Source: Synechococcus sp. CC9616 (GTDB lineage Bacteria > Cyanobacteriota > Cyanobacteriia > PCC-6307 > Cyanobiaceae). Taken from it: a stretch of 64,000 nt of DNA. Location of the stretch: assembly GCF_000515235.1 (NCBI RefSeq), contig NZ_KI911558.1:1071918-1135917 (forward strand), read 5' to 3'. The translations under genes were made by a program, and so were the position numbers. A model generated the notes under the pieces. The model made no database searches. It was given only the letters and a program-made list of their open reading frames with translations, and was not told the DNA's origin. Below are positions 17,781 through 28,179 of the stretch, in pieces. Positions within the stretch are counted from its first letter, which is position 1. Each line of letters begins with the position of its first letter.

Positions 17781-20700
17781 TCAGAAGCGGAAGAAGAGCC
17801 GCAGCTGGGTCTGCCAAGTCCCGTCGGTATCGATCGAACCAGACAGCGTCGTGTTGGGATTCACCTGGTAGGTCACTGAGGCCTGAGGTGGAACATCACC
17901 ATTGTCCGGCGCTGCCAGGACAGAGAAATCGAAGCGGTCGCTGACGTCGAGACCAGCTTCCGTGACGATGGTGAAGGTGGGCGGCACACGGCCGGATTTG
18001 CGCTCCTCTTCCGATTTCACCGACGGGGTGACATAAGTGGGATAGAGAGCGATGTGCAGGCGTTCCCCCATCACATCGGAAAGGGTCCCCAGAACCGGAG
18101 ACAGAAGCGTTTGACCCAGGACCGTGGCAAGGGCAGCACCTGCACTGCCTCCGGCTAGTCCCTCCAGAGAGTTGCCACCGATCAGCGACAGCAACTGCGA
18201 CTGGGACATCGGAGGGGAACTGCGCAGCTCCAGGTTCTCCATCAGACGGTTGGCTGGGCCTGAGGCCTGCACCGTCACCTTCACCAGACGCAGCTGTCCG
18301 CCGGCCAATCCAAGACTGCCCTGACCGTTGGTTTCGAAGATGTTGGAGGTGGTGCCTGTGGCTGCATTCGCCTGCACCGAATCGGACACCCGCGACTTCA
18401 TGGCGATGTCGACGTAGGGCACAAGGCCAAGCGAGGGTGTGAAGACAGCCACGTTGGGAGCGCTTGGATCCAGACGGAACGTGGTGGAGAACAGGCTGAT
18501 CCGCCCGCGATTGAGACGGATCAAACCTCGGGCCTGAAGCGACTCGTCCAGGGGACCGTTCAGAAGCAGTTGCCCACCACCGCGGAAGTTCACAAACGGC
18601 GGCATCCGAACCGCGAGATCCGGCCCCAGATTCAGGCGCAAGTTCCGGAACTGCACAGCGGGGAGATCCGGCATCAACGCCTTGAGTTCCTGGGACGGCT
18701 TCGACGTGGTCCCTGGCCCGAACAGCACCAAGGGCTCTTTGAAATCCCAGTTCTCCTCGATCAATGAGTCCAGAGTGACCGGTTTGAAAGAAGACCTGGC
18801 GAGAGGGGTTCTGATCAAAGAGCCTGGGCCGGCATCGGATCGCGATCCATTGATCGTGCCGCGCACCCGCGTCAGCAGACTTTGACGGGGGCGGATCACA
18901 CCATGGTTGAGAGCCACATCTCCACTGAGCACCGGTGCCCGCAGAGACCCATCAACTGTGACGCTGCCGGCTGCCGTCACCTCGACAATCGATTGACGGA
19001 TGCGTCCGTTGACCAGCTCAATCGACAGTGGCTTGTCTTCCTGGCGTGGCTCCAGCAAACCGATGGCGCCGGAACCCTTGAGGCTGCCTCCGGCCGCCAG
19101 CTCAGCCTCAAGTTTCTGAACATCAAGTCGGTTGAAGTCGAAGAGAATCGAAGCATTGAGCTTGCGGATCTCCTGGTCAGCGACCACGAAATCACCATCA
19201 CGCATGACGAGGAAGCCGTTGGCTTTGGGGTCCTCAAGAGTTCCCCGCAGGATCAGGCGTAGATCAGTGCCGCCGCGTTTGACCTCAACCTTGTCCCCAG
19301 CCAAGGGGGTCAGAAGACTGAGGGCGTCCCCATGGCTTTCAATCTCCAGATCAAGGGATTCACTGCTGCCGAGTGGCACGGTGCCGAGGATCGTGATCGG
19401 TTCCTTCGAGTTCTTGCCCCTGAGGGCCAGATCCATGCTGATGCCATCGGGTCCAAAGCTCAGAGTGCGGCGATCGAGGATCAGTGGCGTGCCGCCCAGC
19501 GAGGCATCGTCAAAGGCCAGGGCCGATTCGATTGAGGGGCCCTCAGCATTGAAGCGATAACGCCCCGTGAGACCGATGGCGCCTTTCAGGGCTGTCGGAA
19601 CGGGGGCGAACAACGCCATCAGGGAGAACGGCAGGTGCAGCAGCGTGAAATCGCCTTCTCCTCCACTGACAGGGCCGCGCAGAACAGCGACAACTGGCTC
19701 CATCTGAAGGGCCCGATCCTGGTCCTCGTCATTCAGCCAGAGATGGCCTTGCGCCTGCAGATCCAGCTCGAGCGCTGATGGACGCGGACCGTTGAGGGTC
19801 ATCACCGCATCGATCCGGCCCTGCAGGTCCTGCGGATCAAAACCCTTCTGAGGATTTTTTTCTACATAGGCCAGCAGGGCCTGCTTCGATACAGCCAAAG
19901 CCTTGAGCTGGCCGTCAATGCTTCCGCCGAAGGTATCAATCACAAAGCTGCCGAGATCCTGAGCGCTGCCGGGATCCATGCCTTCAGGGAAATCCGGTCC
20001 CCGCAGCTGACGCGCCAGATCAATCAGCCAGGAGGCACTCAATCCAGAGACTTCGGCACGACTGCGCAGTGCTCCCTCAAGGACACCGTCCGCTGAAACG
20101 CGCACCTCGCCTTCCGCTGGCTTCAGCGTCCCTTCCAGCCGGAAGCGACCATCCGCGAGCCGACCCTCAAGCGCGAGGCTGTCGAGGGGAATGCCCATGG
20201 TAGCTGGCTCATCGATGCTGGCGGCACCGCTGAACACCAGTGGCGCGAAAGCCAGACGCCCCTCACCACTCAGATCACCGGAGACACCCTCAAAACGCTG
20301 CTGTGGGGGAAGGGCCAGCTGTAGTCCGTTGAGGACGAAGCGATCCGCCTTCCAGCTGTAGTCGCGGTTGCTGCCAACCAGCGTGAGCCCCCCCTCACCA
20401 CGCTGGAGGTTGACCTGGGTCGGCCAGAAGTCAGCTGCGAGCTCAGCCTGCAGCGTTCCACCGACCTGGCCAGGGGCCCTGGACGCCAGCTCAAGCCTCG
20501 CGCCCTGGCCGATCACGCCTCGAACATGGCCTCGCCAGGTTTCGGGAATCTGAAGTGCTCCCACCCTGGGTTCCCGCAACATCAGTGCCAGATCAGGCCG
20601 CAGCGTTTGTAGGGGTCCGCTCACGCTGCCACGAGCCGAGAGGGTGCCCGCCATCGGGATCTGCAACAGGGGCGTCAGCCGCCTGAGATCGATTTCGCGA

Positions 20701-22229
20701 AGGTTCAAGCCGGCCTGCAGTTCACCGAGCTCAACACCATTGGGTTCAAGGGTCAGTGGCAGCCGCCCCTCAGCCTGAAGGGCCTGGCTGTCGAACCGTT
20801 CCAGAACGGCAAGGCCACTGGCTTTGGACCAGTTGGCATTGAGATCCCAGCGATCCAGAAAGGGGTTGGACGTTTGTGAAAGCTGCAGTTCAAGCTCAGG
20901 TTCAGCCAACGTGCCACCGGCGAGGAGTGAGCCCCTGACGGGACCAGTCGTGCCGAGGGCCTGGGTCAGGGCTGGAAGCGATCGCCAGATCAAGGGCTCG
21001 GCACTGAGCTCCGTGCTCCGCAGACGCAGCGCAGGAAACGCCTCTCCTTGCATCGACAGACGCAGGCCGGGGGCCTTCAGCTGCAGGGAATCAACACGGG
21101 CAAGCGGTTGCTGGCTGTCAGTCCAGGGAGTCGTCAGCTGGCCATTGACGGTGACCGGCCCATCCACCGGACTGTTCTCAGGCAGCTGAACCTTGCCCGC
21201 AACACGCCAGCGTGGTTCGCCCCAGGGACCATCCATCTGCAGATCCAGCCGATCGTTTCGCCTGGAGTTCCTGAGATCGAATTTGAGGTCGAAGGAGCGA
21301 TTCAGCGCAACAGACCCTGAAGCCTTGGCAGACCAGTCGCCATAACGCAGCTGACCGCCCTTCAACGTCAGGGTCTCGTCCTGGCAGGACAGGCTGAGTC
21401 GTTTCGAGCGCAACGGTTCAGAGCCCTTGTCGCGACTGACTTGAATGTCTTGAAACTGAACACCGCCGCGACAGCCCAGTCGTCCCTGCTGGAGCTGCAA
21501 TCGCAGATCACCATCAAGACGCCCCTGCACCTCGGCGGTTGTCGGCAGAGACAGAAGACCGGCCAGACGATTGAGTTTCAGGTCCTTCAGGCCGGTCCGC
21601 AGGATCAATTGCGGTTGATCCCAGCGCCCGCGGGCCTGGAGCGCGACGGCCCCTCCCTGATCAAGCCACTGCAAACGCGCTGAAGAACTGAACCAGCTGT
21701 CGGCCAGCTCAACTGCGCCACGACCCGAGAGACGAAAGCTCTCACCCACAGGAGAGAGGCTGACCTGCGCGGGCTGAATGAAGCGAACGTTCAGCCGGAT
21801 CCGCGGCAGGGTCCTGGGTGCCATCGCGGACCCTGGTGTCCAGTAACGCCCCTGGTCATCACGACGCAGCTGAACGCGGAAACCACTGACATCAAGCGCA
21901 AACACCGGCTGCCAGCGCCGCAAACTGGCCAGGGGATCCAGGCGGACGACCAACTGATCCAGAGAACCAGTCGATCGATCCTTAATCGTTGGCAGAATTT
22001 TGGAGGAACCGATGGCCAGTCCCCATGGACGAAGGCCCTCGTAAGCACCGATCTGGACTGGATGGCCGAGGGGGCGGGACAGAGAACGCTCCAGATCCGG
22101 TCGCAACCGGTTCACAAAATCCGACGCAGCCCGATCTACGGCCAGGACGCCAATCGAAAGGCCACCCACCAGTAGAGCGCTGCCGGTGAGGACGATTCCA
22201 GCTCGAGGAATCCGCCGCGTTTCTCCCAT
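17781..22229 (-). CDS. TamB-like translocation and assembly module protein
   Basis: A very long (1,482 residue) envelope protein related to TamB and AsmA-like lipid-transport bridges. A single N-terminal anchor helix (IVLTGSALLVGGLSIGVLAV) follows a basic start. The rest is a long repetitive beta-rich chain of short alternating strands, as expected for the beta-helical/groove fold that spans the periplasm. The C-terminal few hundred residues match the TamB/DUF490 domain (FRGGGQLLLNGPLDESLQA and the terminal SVTYQVNPNTTLSGSI...RLFFRF). ATG 22229 was chosen over an in-frame TTG at 22262. The known role of the family is outer membrane protein or lipid delivery. Confidence 0.88.
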   Translation of the reverse strand: MGETRRIPRAGIVLTGSALLVGGLSIGVLAVDRAASDFVNRLRPDLERSLSRPLGHPVQIGAYEGLRPWGLAIGSSKILPTIKDRSTGSLDQLVVRLDPLASLRRWQPVFALDVSGFRVQLRRDDQGRYWTPGSAMAPRTLPRIRLNVRFIQPAQVSLSPVGESFRLSGRGAVELADSWFSSSARLQWLDQGGAVALQARGRWDQPQLILRTGLKDLKLNRLAGLLSLPTTAEVQGRLDGDLRLQLQQGRLGCRGGVQFQDIQVSRDKGSEPLRSKRLSLSCQDETLTLKGGQLRYGDWSAKASGSVALNRSFDLKFDLRNSRRNDRLDLQMDGPWGEPRWRVAGKVQLPENSPVDGPVTVNGQLTTPWTDSQQPLARVDSLQLKAPGLRLSMQGEAFPALRLRSTELSAEPLIWRSLPALTQALGTTGPVRGSLLAGGTLAEPELELQLSQTSNPFLDRWDLNANWSKASGLAVLERFDSQALQAEGRLPLTLEPNGVELGELQAGLNLREIDLRRLTPLLQIPMAGTLSARGSVSGPLQTLRPDLALMLREPRVGALQIPETWRGHVRGVIGQGARLELASRAPGQVGGTLQAELAADFWPTQVNLQRGEGGLTLVGSNRDYSWKADRFVLNGLQLALPPQQRFEGVSGDLSGEGRLAFAPLVFSGAASIDEPATMGIPLDSLALEGRLADGRFRLEGTLKPAEGEVRVSADGVLEGALRSRAEVSGLSASWLIDLARQLRGPDFPEGMDPGSAQDLGSFVIDTFGGSIDGQLKALAVSKQALLAYVEKNPQKGFDPQDLQGRIDAVMTLNGPRPSALELDLQAQGHLWLNDEDQDRALQMEPVVAVLRGPVSGGEGDFTLLHLPFSLMALFAPVPTALKGAIGLTGRYRFNAEGPSIESALAFDDASLGGTPLILDRRTLSFGPDGISMDLALRGKNSKEPITILGTVPLGSSESLDLEIESHGDALSLLTPLAGDKVEVKRGGTDLRLILRGTLEDPKANGFLVMRDGDFVVADQEIRKLNASILFDFNRLDVQKLEAELAAGGSLKGSGAIGLLEPRQEDKPLSIELVNGRIRQSIVEVTAAGSVTVDGSLRAPVLSGDVALNHGVIRPRQSLLTRVRGTINGSRSDAGPGSLIRTPLARSSFKPVTLDSLIEENWDFKEPLVLFGPGTTSKPSQELKALMPDLPAVQFRNLRLNLGPDLAVRMPPFVNFRGGGQLLLNGPLDESLQARGLIRLNRGRISLFSTTFRLDPSAPNVAVFTPSLGLVPYVDIAMKSRVSDSVQANAATGTTSNIFETNGQGSLGLAGGQLRLVKVTVQASGPANRLMENLELRSSPPMSQSQLLSLIGGNSLEGLAGGSAGAALATVLGQTLLSPVLGTLSDVMGERLHIALYPTYVTPSVKSEEERKSGRVPPTFTIVTEAGLDVSDRFDFSVLAAPDNGDVPPQASVTYQVNPNTTLSGSIDTDGTWQTQLRLFFRF

Positions 22230-22295
22230 GAACCGCGACGTTGTCCCCCGAAGTGCGCGCAATATAAGGAGATCCCCTCATCAGGACCAGCGTCC

Positions 22296-22748
22296 ATGTC
22301 CTTCGATCAGCTGCTGCTCACCACGGCTCCCTGGCTGGCATGGGCTGGTGTGGGATTGAGTGTTTTAACCGTGATCGGGTTTCTGGCTGGCTGGGGACTT
22401 CGCTTCCGTTTGGTGGGTGTCAGCAGCTTCACCTTTCTCCTGGCGATCAGCTGCTGGGCTTTCGCACTCAGCTACAGCCCGCCGGTGGTGGTGGAGGGCG
22501 CTGTCCGGGCCCCGATCGTCTTTGACAACGGCGACGATCTGGTGGTGGCGCAAGCACCAGATGGACTGAATCAGGACGATGTGGCGCCGACCCTTAAGCA
22601 GCTTGCCGCCAACCTGCGCGGAGCTGGACGCAGCAGCAGCGTGGTTCAGATTCGACTGCGTGCACTCGAAACCGCTGGGGATGGCAGCACCCGACCCGTG
22701 GTTCTCGGAGAAACGCTGCGCGACTTTCGCTCAGCGCCGATTCGATGA
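22296..22748 (+). CDS. ycf51: Ycf51 / DUF2518 family membrane protein
   Basis: A 150-residue protein with two N-terminal membrane helices (about 10-60: LAWAGVGLSVLTVIGFLAGWG and SFTFLLAISCWAFAL), followed by a soluble beta-rich part. The architecture and the RFRLVGVSSFTF segment match the plastid-encoded Ycf51 family. The function is unknown. It is divergent from the TamB-like gene with a 66-bp gap, and its stop overlaps the DUF4332 gene start by 4 nt (ATGA). Confidence 0.82.
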   Translation: MSFDQLLLTTAPWLAWAGVGLSVLTVIGFLAGWGLRFRLVGVSSFTFLLAISCWAFALSYSPPVVVEGAVRAPIVFDNGDDLVVAQAPDGLNQDDVAPTLKQLAANLRGAGRSSSVVQIRLRALETAGDGSTRPVVLGETLRDFRSAPIR

Positions 22749-23125
22749 AAGATCTCCCACAAACATTTCGTTATGAGCAAAACGATCTGGCGGCAGCTGG
22801 TATTGACAGCTGGCCGGATCTTCGTGATCTCAGTGATGCAACCCTGAGCCGCCTGGTGAGAACCGGCCGCTCCTCGGCTCGAAATCTGCATCGTCTTCGC
22901 GGCATGGCTGTTCTGGTTTGCGATCTTGAGCTCGCACCGCAGGATGCCGCGCTGCTGATGCATGCCGGCATTGCCAGTGCCTCAGCTCTGGCCGCATGCA
23001 CTCCGGAACGACTGGTGCGTCAGACCGGTCGTCTCGAGCGCAGCCTTGGCAGCGGCCGGCGCGCAGTCGTCGATCTAACGATCGCTCAGCATTGGATTCG
23101 TCGAGCCAGGCAACTGACGAACTGA
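22745..23125 (+). CDS. DUF4332 family helix-hairpin-helix-like protein
   Basis: A 126-residue cyanobacterial protein. The segments LAAAGIDSWPDLRDLSD and ALLMHAGIASASALAACTPERL are the paired helix-hairpin-helix-like units of DUF4332. Such units often bind DNA nonspecifically in other proteins, but no catalytic domain is attached and the function is unknown. It overlaps ycf51 by 4 nt. Confidence 0.78.
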   Translation: MKDLPQTFRYEQNDLAAAGIDSWPDLRDLSDATLSRLVRTGRSSARNLHRLRGMAVLVCDLELAPQDAALLMHAGIASASALAACTPERLVRQTGRLERSLGSGRRAVVDLTIAQHWIRRARQLTN

Positions 23126-23187
23126 CCTATCTCAGCTTCCAATCATCAAGAGGTCTAGGTAGTTGTTAGATATACGAATGTTGGTGA

Positions 23188-23457
23188 GTGCTGAAGCTGC
23201 TGACAATTGTCTCAGTGGGTCTGTTGGCCGCAGGCCCCGTTATCGGTGCTGAATCGAAGTTGCTGGAAACCGTCAAACGCAATCCTGCAGAAGCACAAGC
23301 TCTCTGCAAGAAGTTCAAAAAAATGAACTCATCCGGGAAATCCGCTTATTCCAAGAAGTCCACAAAACGTCTAGCAACCAGTCGCAATCTCACCATGATC
23401 GACGCCGAAGTGTTTGTGACCTACGTGGTGGGCATGTATTGCCCGGATGTCCGCTGA
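23188..23457 (+). CDS. Small secreted basic protein, 89 residues, two cysteines
   Basis: I do not recognise the family. A GTG start gives a clear signal peptide (LKLLTIVSVGLLAAGPVIGAE). The mature part is Lys-rich (FKKMNSSGKSAYSKKSTKRL) with Cys in EAQALCKKF and near the end in VGMYCPDV, which could form a disulfide. It overlaps the CocE-like gene by 11 nt. A candidate -10 (TATACG, about 23171) lies just upstream, so the transcript leader would be short. Confidence 0.68.
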   Translation: MLKLLTIVSVGLLAAGPVIGAESKLLETVKRNPAEAQALCKKFKKMNSSGKSAYSKKSTKRLATSRNLTMIDAEVFVTYVVGMYCPDVR

Positions 23458-25024
23458 ACCGATCCAGTCATGTCTCACCCTGAAGGATGGGACCGACCTG
23501 ATCGCTGACTTATGGACCCCTGAAGGTTCAGGACCCTGGCCGGCACTGCTGATGCGTCAACCCTATGGGCGACGCATCGCTTCGACAGTCACGTTGGCGC
23601 ATCCCACCTGGTGGGCTGCCAAGGGATATCTGGTGGTGGTGCAGGACGTGCGCGGGCAGGGGGACTCCGGCGGCTGCTTCAAAGGATTCGCCCAGGAAGC
23701 CGCCGACACCGAACACATTCATGGCTGGGTGCGGGGGTTGCCGCAATGCAATGGTCGACTCGGTTGTTACGGCTTCTCCTACCAGGGGCTGACCCAGTTG
23801 CTTGCATCGGAGACGGCCCCGGCGCCCGACTGTCTGGCTCCGGCCATGACCGGACTGGACGAGCGACTTCACTGGAGCTGCGAAGGCGGCGCTCACTGGT
23901 GGCATCTGGGCGTGGGCTGGGGGTTACAACTGGCCGCCCTGCAGGCGAGGCGCCGCGGCGATCAACAAGCCTGGGATGCGATCCGGCGCAGCCTCGAAGA
24001 CGGAAGTTATCTGCGCGATGGCCGAACCCTGCTCCAACTTCACGATCCGGAAGGAATGGCCCTGCGATGGCTCGATCAGGACCCGTCCTGTGATGAGGAC
24101 TGGGTCGTGCATCGTCCGCCAGACCATTGGTTGCGGCAGCCAATGCTGCTGCTGGGCGGATGGTGGGACCCCCATTTGCTGGGGATCCTGGATCTGTGGC
24201 GACGGAGCATCGCGGTTGGCGGCACACCCCAGATCCACATCGGTCCCGCCAGCCATCTGGAGTGGTGGAGCGGAGCTCAGACCCTGCTGCTGGAGTTCTT
24301 CGACACGCACCTCAAAGGCAGTCAAACCAGCAAAGCGACTCCAGCGATGCAGCTCTGGAATCTCACATCGCAGACCTGGCAACGGCCCGAACCCAGCAGC
24401 CGTATCAGCTGGCAGCTCTGCGGTGATGCGCTGACCTGCCTTGATCAAGAGCATGGACGGCTGGACCAGAACACCACTGGGTCTGGAGAGGTCACCATCG
24501 TTCACGATCCCTGGCGGCCGACACCGTCCATTGGCGGCCATCTCAGCCCAAGTGCAGGGGCGGCTGACCGTCGTGGCGTCGATGGACGTTCCGATGTGGC
24601 CACCTTCAGCTCATCCCCATGTCTGCAACCACTGACCCTTCAGGGACACCCCCAAATCTCCCTGGAGGTCCATGCCGATCAACCCGGATTCGATTTATGC
24701 ATGGCTCTCTCCAGACTTCCCGCAGGCTCCGATGCCGTTGAGCAACTCAGCACTGGCGTGCTGCGACAACGCGGACCTGCAGCTCTGAAACCCCAGATCA
24801 GACGGGTCACGATGCAGCCTCTGCTGGCCGAGTTGAGCGAAGGAGACCGACTGCGCGTGTCGATCGCCGGTGCAGCCTGGCCGGCGATCGGGGTCAATTC
24901 CGGGCACCCCGACATCCCCTGCGATGCACCTTCAGCCAGCCATCGCGTCATCGCCATGACACTGCGACTTGCCGGCTCACAACTGACCCTCAACCCATTG
25001 GACTCCGGCAGACTGCAGCCCTAA
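23447..25024 (+). CDS. CocE/NonD family hydrolase (peptidase S15-like)
   Basis: A 525-residue hydrolase of the X-Pro dipeptidyl-peptidase / cocaine esterase family. The N-terminal alpha/beta domain has MRQPYGRR, VVQDVRGQGDSGG and the nucleophile elbow YGFSYQGLTQLL (Ser about residue 112). A lid and later Asp/His region follow (IGPASHLEWW with a probable catalytic His). The C-terminal part is the jelly-roll domain (ISLEVHADQPGFDL, RLRVSIAGAAWP). Natural substrates of cyanobacterial members are unknown. Conserved architecture but no link to neighbours beyond co-direction. Confidence 0.9.
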   Translation: MSAEPIQSCLTLKDGTDLIADLWTPEGSGPWPALLMRQPYGRRIASTVTLAHPTWWAAKGYLVVVQDVRGQGDSGGCFKGFAQEAADTEHIHGWVRGLPQCNGRLGCYGFSYQGLTQLLASETAPAPDCLAPAMTGLDERLHWSCEGGAHWWHLGVGWGLQLAALQARRRGDQQAWDAIRRSLEDGSYLRDGRTLLQLHDPEGMALRWLDQDPSCDEDWVVHRPPDHWLRQPMLLLGGWWDPHLLGILDLWRRSIAVGGTPQIHIGPASHLEWWSGAQTLLLEFFDTHLKGSQTSKATPAMQLWNLTSQTWQRPEPSSRISWQLCGDALTCLDQEHGRLDQNTTGSGEVTIVHDPWRPTPSIGGHLSPSAGAADRRGVDGRSDVATFSSSPCLQPLTLQGHPQISLEVHADQPGFDLCMALSRLPAGSDAVEQLSTGVLRQRGPAALKPQIRRVTMQPLLAELSEGDRLRVSIAGAAWPAIGVNSGHPDIPCDAPSASHRVIAMTLRLAGSQLTLNPLDSGRLQP

Positions 25025-25039
25025 TTCATCAATCAAGAC

Positions 25040-25762
25040 GTGAAGCTGTCCGCCGCTCTGCTGGCCCTGTCTCTGGCGGCTCCCGTCAGCCCAGGACTTC
25101 TTTCGATCGCTCCTGTGGCTGCTCAGGAATCGGAAGCCACCAGCCTCACCCCTGCCCAGGCAGAGACCGCGACGAAACTGCTGCTCAGCGCCATCGAAAA
25201 TAATGATGCTGCCGCTGTCCACAACAAGCTTGCCGACAGCATCAAAAACAGCGTCAGCGTCGAAGCGGTCCAAAAGCGCCTCGATTCAGATCTGGCCATC
25301 AGCTCAAGCCGCGTGCTGAAGGTGGGATCTGGCTACAGCGACACCACCGTTGATGCCCTGATCACAACCGCAGAGGGTGACCTTCCAGTCCTGCTCATCC
25401 TCGATGAAGAGGGCAAGCTGCTGGCCTGGAAGATTGGCGGCAAGGACATCCCAATTGAAGCCACAGCCCAACGCTTCACCGAAGAGCTTGCGGCTGGACG
25501 CTGGGTTCAGGCACGCAGCCGTCTCCAGATCGACTTTCAGAAAGAGCTGGCTCCGGGAGACCTGGAGCGCAAGTGGACCAAGCTGACCAAACTTTCCGGT
25601 GGCTTCCGTAACGTGAAAGATGCTGTGGTCGCCAGCCAGGGAGGGGAGCAGCAACTGGTGTTGGTCTGCGTTGAATTCGGCAAAGCCACCACCAATCTGT
25701 TCGTGATTTTCGACGACCAGGGCCGCATCATCAACGTCGACATCTCCCGCGATTTCGTCTGA
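25040..25762 (+). CDS. Secreted DUF3887-containing protein
   Basis: A 240-residue exported protein with a GTG start. The signal peptide is [19 protein letters not shown], with a probable cut before QESEATS. The mature part has two related alpha/beta repeats of about 90 residues, each beginning with a helix like [20 protein letters not shown] or [18 protein letters not shown] and ending in strands. These match DUF3887-type (NTF2-like) domains. The function is unknown. It lies 15 bp after the hydrolase gene. Confidence 0.78.
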   Translation: MKLSAALLALSLAAPVSPGLLSIAPVAAQESEATSLTPAQAETATKLLLSAIENNDAAAVHNKLADSIKNSVSVEAVQKRLDSDLAISSSRVLKVGSGYSDTTVDALITTAEGDLPVLLILDEEGKLLAWKIGGKDIPIEATAQRFTEELAAGRWVQARSRLQIDFQKELAPGDLERKWTKLTKLSGGFRNVKDAVVASQGGEQQLVLVCVEFGKATTNLFVIFDDQGRIINVDISRDFV

Positions 25763-25823
25763 CCCTCACACCTCGAGGCCTCGGGAATTCGGCTTAAGCT
25801 CCCGTCCACTTCAACGATGTTTC

Positions 25824-28130
25824 ATGGGTGGCGCGGCAGTCCTCGACTGGATGGTTCAGGACGGCGAACGACTGGCGGAATGCCGTCATGACCACCCTTT
25901 CTCGGTCCTCGGCCCCCAGCCGCTGGAGGGCGGCTGGGTCATCCGGATCTGGATGCCCGAAGCCGACTCGGCGACCCTGCTTCTCGATGGCCGGGAACAG
26001 GCCATGGACTGTCCCCACCACCCCTGGATCTTCGAAACGGCGGTGCCGCACGATCCCGGAAGCAACTACCGCGTCCGCGTTCATCGGGGCGGCACCACCC
26101 ACGACCAGCACGACCCCTGGGCCTTCCGGGACGACTGGATGGGCGAGATGGATCGCCATCTTTTCGCCGAAGGGAACCATCACCACATCTGGCAGCGGAT
26201 GGGTGCCCATCTGACCGAGCGTCATGGTGTTGCCGGCGTGATGTTCTGCGTTTGGGCTCCCCACGCCCTGAGTGTGTCGGTCCTCGCTGATCTCAATTCT
26301 TGGGATGGACGCCATCACCCCATGCAGCAACGGCTTGGTGGCATCTGGGAGCTGTTCGTTCCCGCGATGCCTGAGGGCTCGCTCTACAAGTACGAAATCC
26401 GTTCCCCCGAAGGGCATTGCTACCAGAAAGCAGACCCCTACGGCTTCCAGCACGAAGTACGCCCGGCCAACAGCTCTGTGGTCTCCCATCTGGACGGCTT
26501 CCAGTGGTCAGACGGGGAGTGGATGCAGCAGAGGGACAGCAGCAATCCCCTGGATCAGCCGATCTCCGTGTATGAGATGCACCTGGGCAGCTGGATCCAC
26601 GAATCAGCGGATGCCCCCTGGATCCAGCCTGATGGAACGCCGCGGGCGCCGGTGCCAGCGGCTGACATGAAACCCGGCGCGCGGTTGCTCACCTACGCCG
26701 AACTCGCCGACCGCCTGATTCCCTACGTGAAGCAAAGGGGCTTCACCCATATCGAACTGATGCCGATCACCGAGCATCCCTTCGATGGCTCCTGGGGTTA
26801 CCAGGTCACCGGTTGGTATGCCCCGACCAGCCGTTATGGAACTCCGGATGAATTCCGTGCCTTCGTGGACCGCTGTCATGCCGAAGGCATCGGCGTGATC
26901 ATCGACTGGGTTCCCGGCCACTTCCCTAAAGACAGCCACGGCCTGGCCTTTTTTGATGGGACCCACCTTTACGAACACGGGGATCCCCGCATCGGCGAGC
27001 ACAAGGAGTGGGGGACGCTGATCTTCAACTACAGCCGCAATGAGGTGCGCAACTTTCTGGTTGCCAACCTGGTGTTCTGGCTGGAGCAGTTCCATATCGA
27101 TGGCATTCGCGTAGACGCCGTGGCCTCGATGCTTTACCGCGACTACCTGCGACCGGACGGTGAATGGCTGGCCAATGAACACGGCGGCCGCGAGAACACC
27201 GAAGCGGTGCGATTCCTGCAGCAGGCCAACCACGTGATGTTCCAGCACTTCCCCGGTGCTCTCTCCATCGCCGAGGAGTCCACCACCTGGCCCATGGTGA
27301 CCCAGCCCACGGACATGGGCGGACTTGGGTTCAATCTGAAATGGAACATGGGCTGGATGCACGACATGCTCGATTACTTCGAGATTGATCCGTGGTTCCG
27401 GCAATTTCACCAGAACAACATCACATTCTCAATCTGGTATACCTACACCGAGAATTTCATGTTGGCGCTCAGCCACGATGAAGTGGTGCATGGAAAGAGT
27501 CATCTTCTTCACAAGATGCCTGGAGATGACTGGCAGAAATATGCGAATACTCGAGCCCTGCTGGCATACATGTGGACCCATCCCGGCAAAAAGACCATCT
27601 TCATGGGGATGGAATTTGGGCAACGCGCCGAGTGGAATGTTTGGGGCGATTTGCAGTGGGATCTTCTCAATTACGAGCCCCACATGGGTATTCAACGACT
27701 CGTCGATGATCTGAATGTTCTTTACAAAGCAGAACCAGCTCTCTGGAGAGATGATTTTGATCAATATGGCTTCCAATGGATCGACTGCAATGACAATCGC
27801 CATTCCGTCATCAGTTTCATGCGCCGTGAAACAACTAGTGGCACCTGGCTTGTGGTGGTTGCAAACTTCACACCTTCAAGCCATTCCCACTACCGGGTAG
27901 GGGTTCCTCTTGCCGGTTTCTACGAAGAAATCTTCAATACCGATGCCGCCCGCTACGGAGGAAGCAATCTCGGAAACATGGGTGGCAAACGCAGCGAGGA
28001 ATGGGGCATTCACGACTACGAAAATTCACTCGAGCTGTGCCTGCCTCCTCTCAGCTTGCTGGTGTTTAAACACGACCCCAAACGCAGCCTCCTGCCGGAA
28101 GACTCAGTTGCCGCAAGCAACACGATGTGA
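25824..28130 (+). CDS. glgB: 1,4-alpha-glucan branching enzyme
   Basis: Introduces alpha-1,6 branches into glycogen, the main carbon store. The 768-residue protein has an N1 domain ([19 protein letters not shown]), a CBM48 domain ([20 protein letters not shown]) and a GH13 barrel. The catalytic nucleophile Asp is in [16 protein letters not shown], the acid Glu in [10 protein letters not shown], and the third carboxylate in [12 protein letters not shown]-terminal all-beta domain ends the protein. ATG 25824 was chosen because the family begins shortly before [11 protein letters not shown]. The last third uses more AT-ending codons than the first, but no motif is broken. It is followed by hemE. 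Confidence 0.97.
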   Translation: MGGAAVLDWMVQDGERLAECRHDHPFSVLGPQPLEGGWVIRIWMPEADSATLLLDGREQAMDCPHHPWIFETAVPHDPGSNYRVRVHRGGTTHDQHDPWAFRDDWMGEMDRHLFAEGNHHHIWQRMGAHLTERHGVAGVMFCVWAPHALSVSVLADLNSWDGRHHPMQQRLGGIWELFVPAMPEGSLYKYEIRSPEGHCYQKADPYGFQHEVRPANSSVVSHLDGFQWSDGEWMQQRDSSNPLDQPISVYEMHLGSWIHESADAPWIQPDGTPRAPVPAADMKPGARLLTYAELADRLIPYVKQRGFTHIELMPITEHPFDGSWGYQVTGWYAPTSRYGTPDEFRAFVDRCHAEGIGVIIDWVPGHFPKDSHGLAFFDGTHLYEHGDPRIGEHKEWGTLIFNYSRNEVRNFLVANLVFWLEQFHIDGIRVDAVASMLYRDYLRPDGEWLANEHGGRENTEAVRFLQQANHVMFQHFPGALSIAEESTTWPMVTQPTDMGGLGFNLKWNMGWMHDMLDYFEIDPWFRQFHQNNITFSIWYTYTENFMLALSHDEVVHGKSHLLHKMPGDDWQKYANTRALLAYMWTHPGKKTIFMGMEFGQRAEWNVWGDLQWDLLNYEPHMGIQRLVDDLNVLYKAEPALWRDDFDQYGFQWIDCNDNRHSVISFMRRETTSGTWLVVVANFTPSSHSHYRVGVPLAGFYEEIFNTDAARYGGSNLGNMGGKRSEEWGIHDYENSLELCLPPLSLLVFKHDPKRSLLPEDSVAASNTM

Positions 28131-28179
28131 AGTTCATCCATGAGCTCAGGTAGGTTGCCGGCTTGATCCCGTGTTCTAG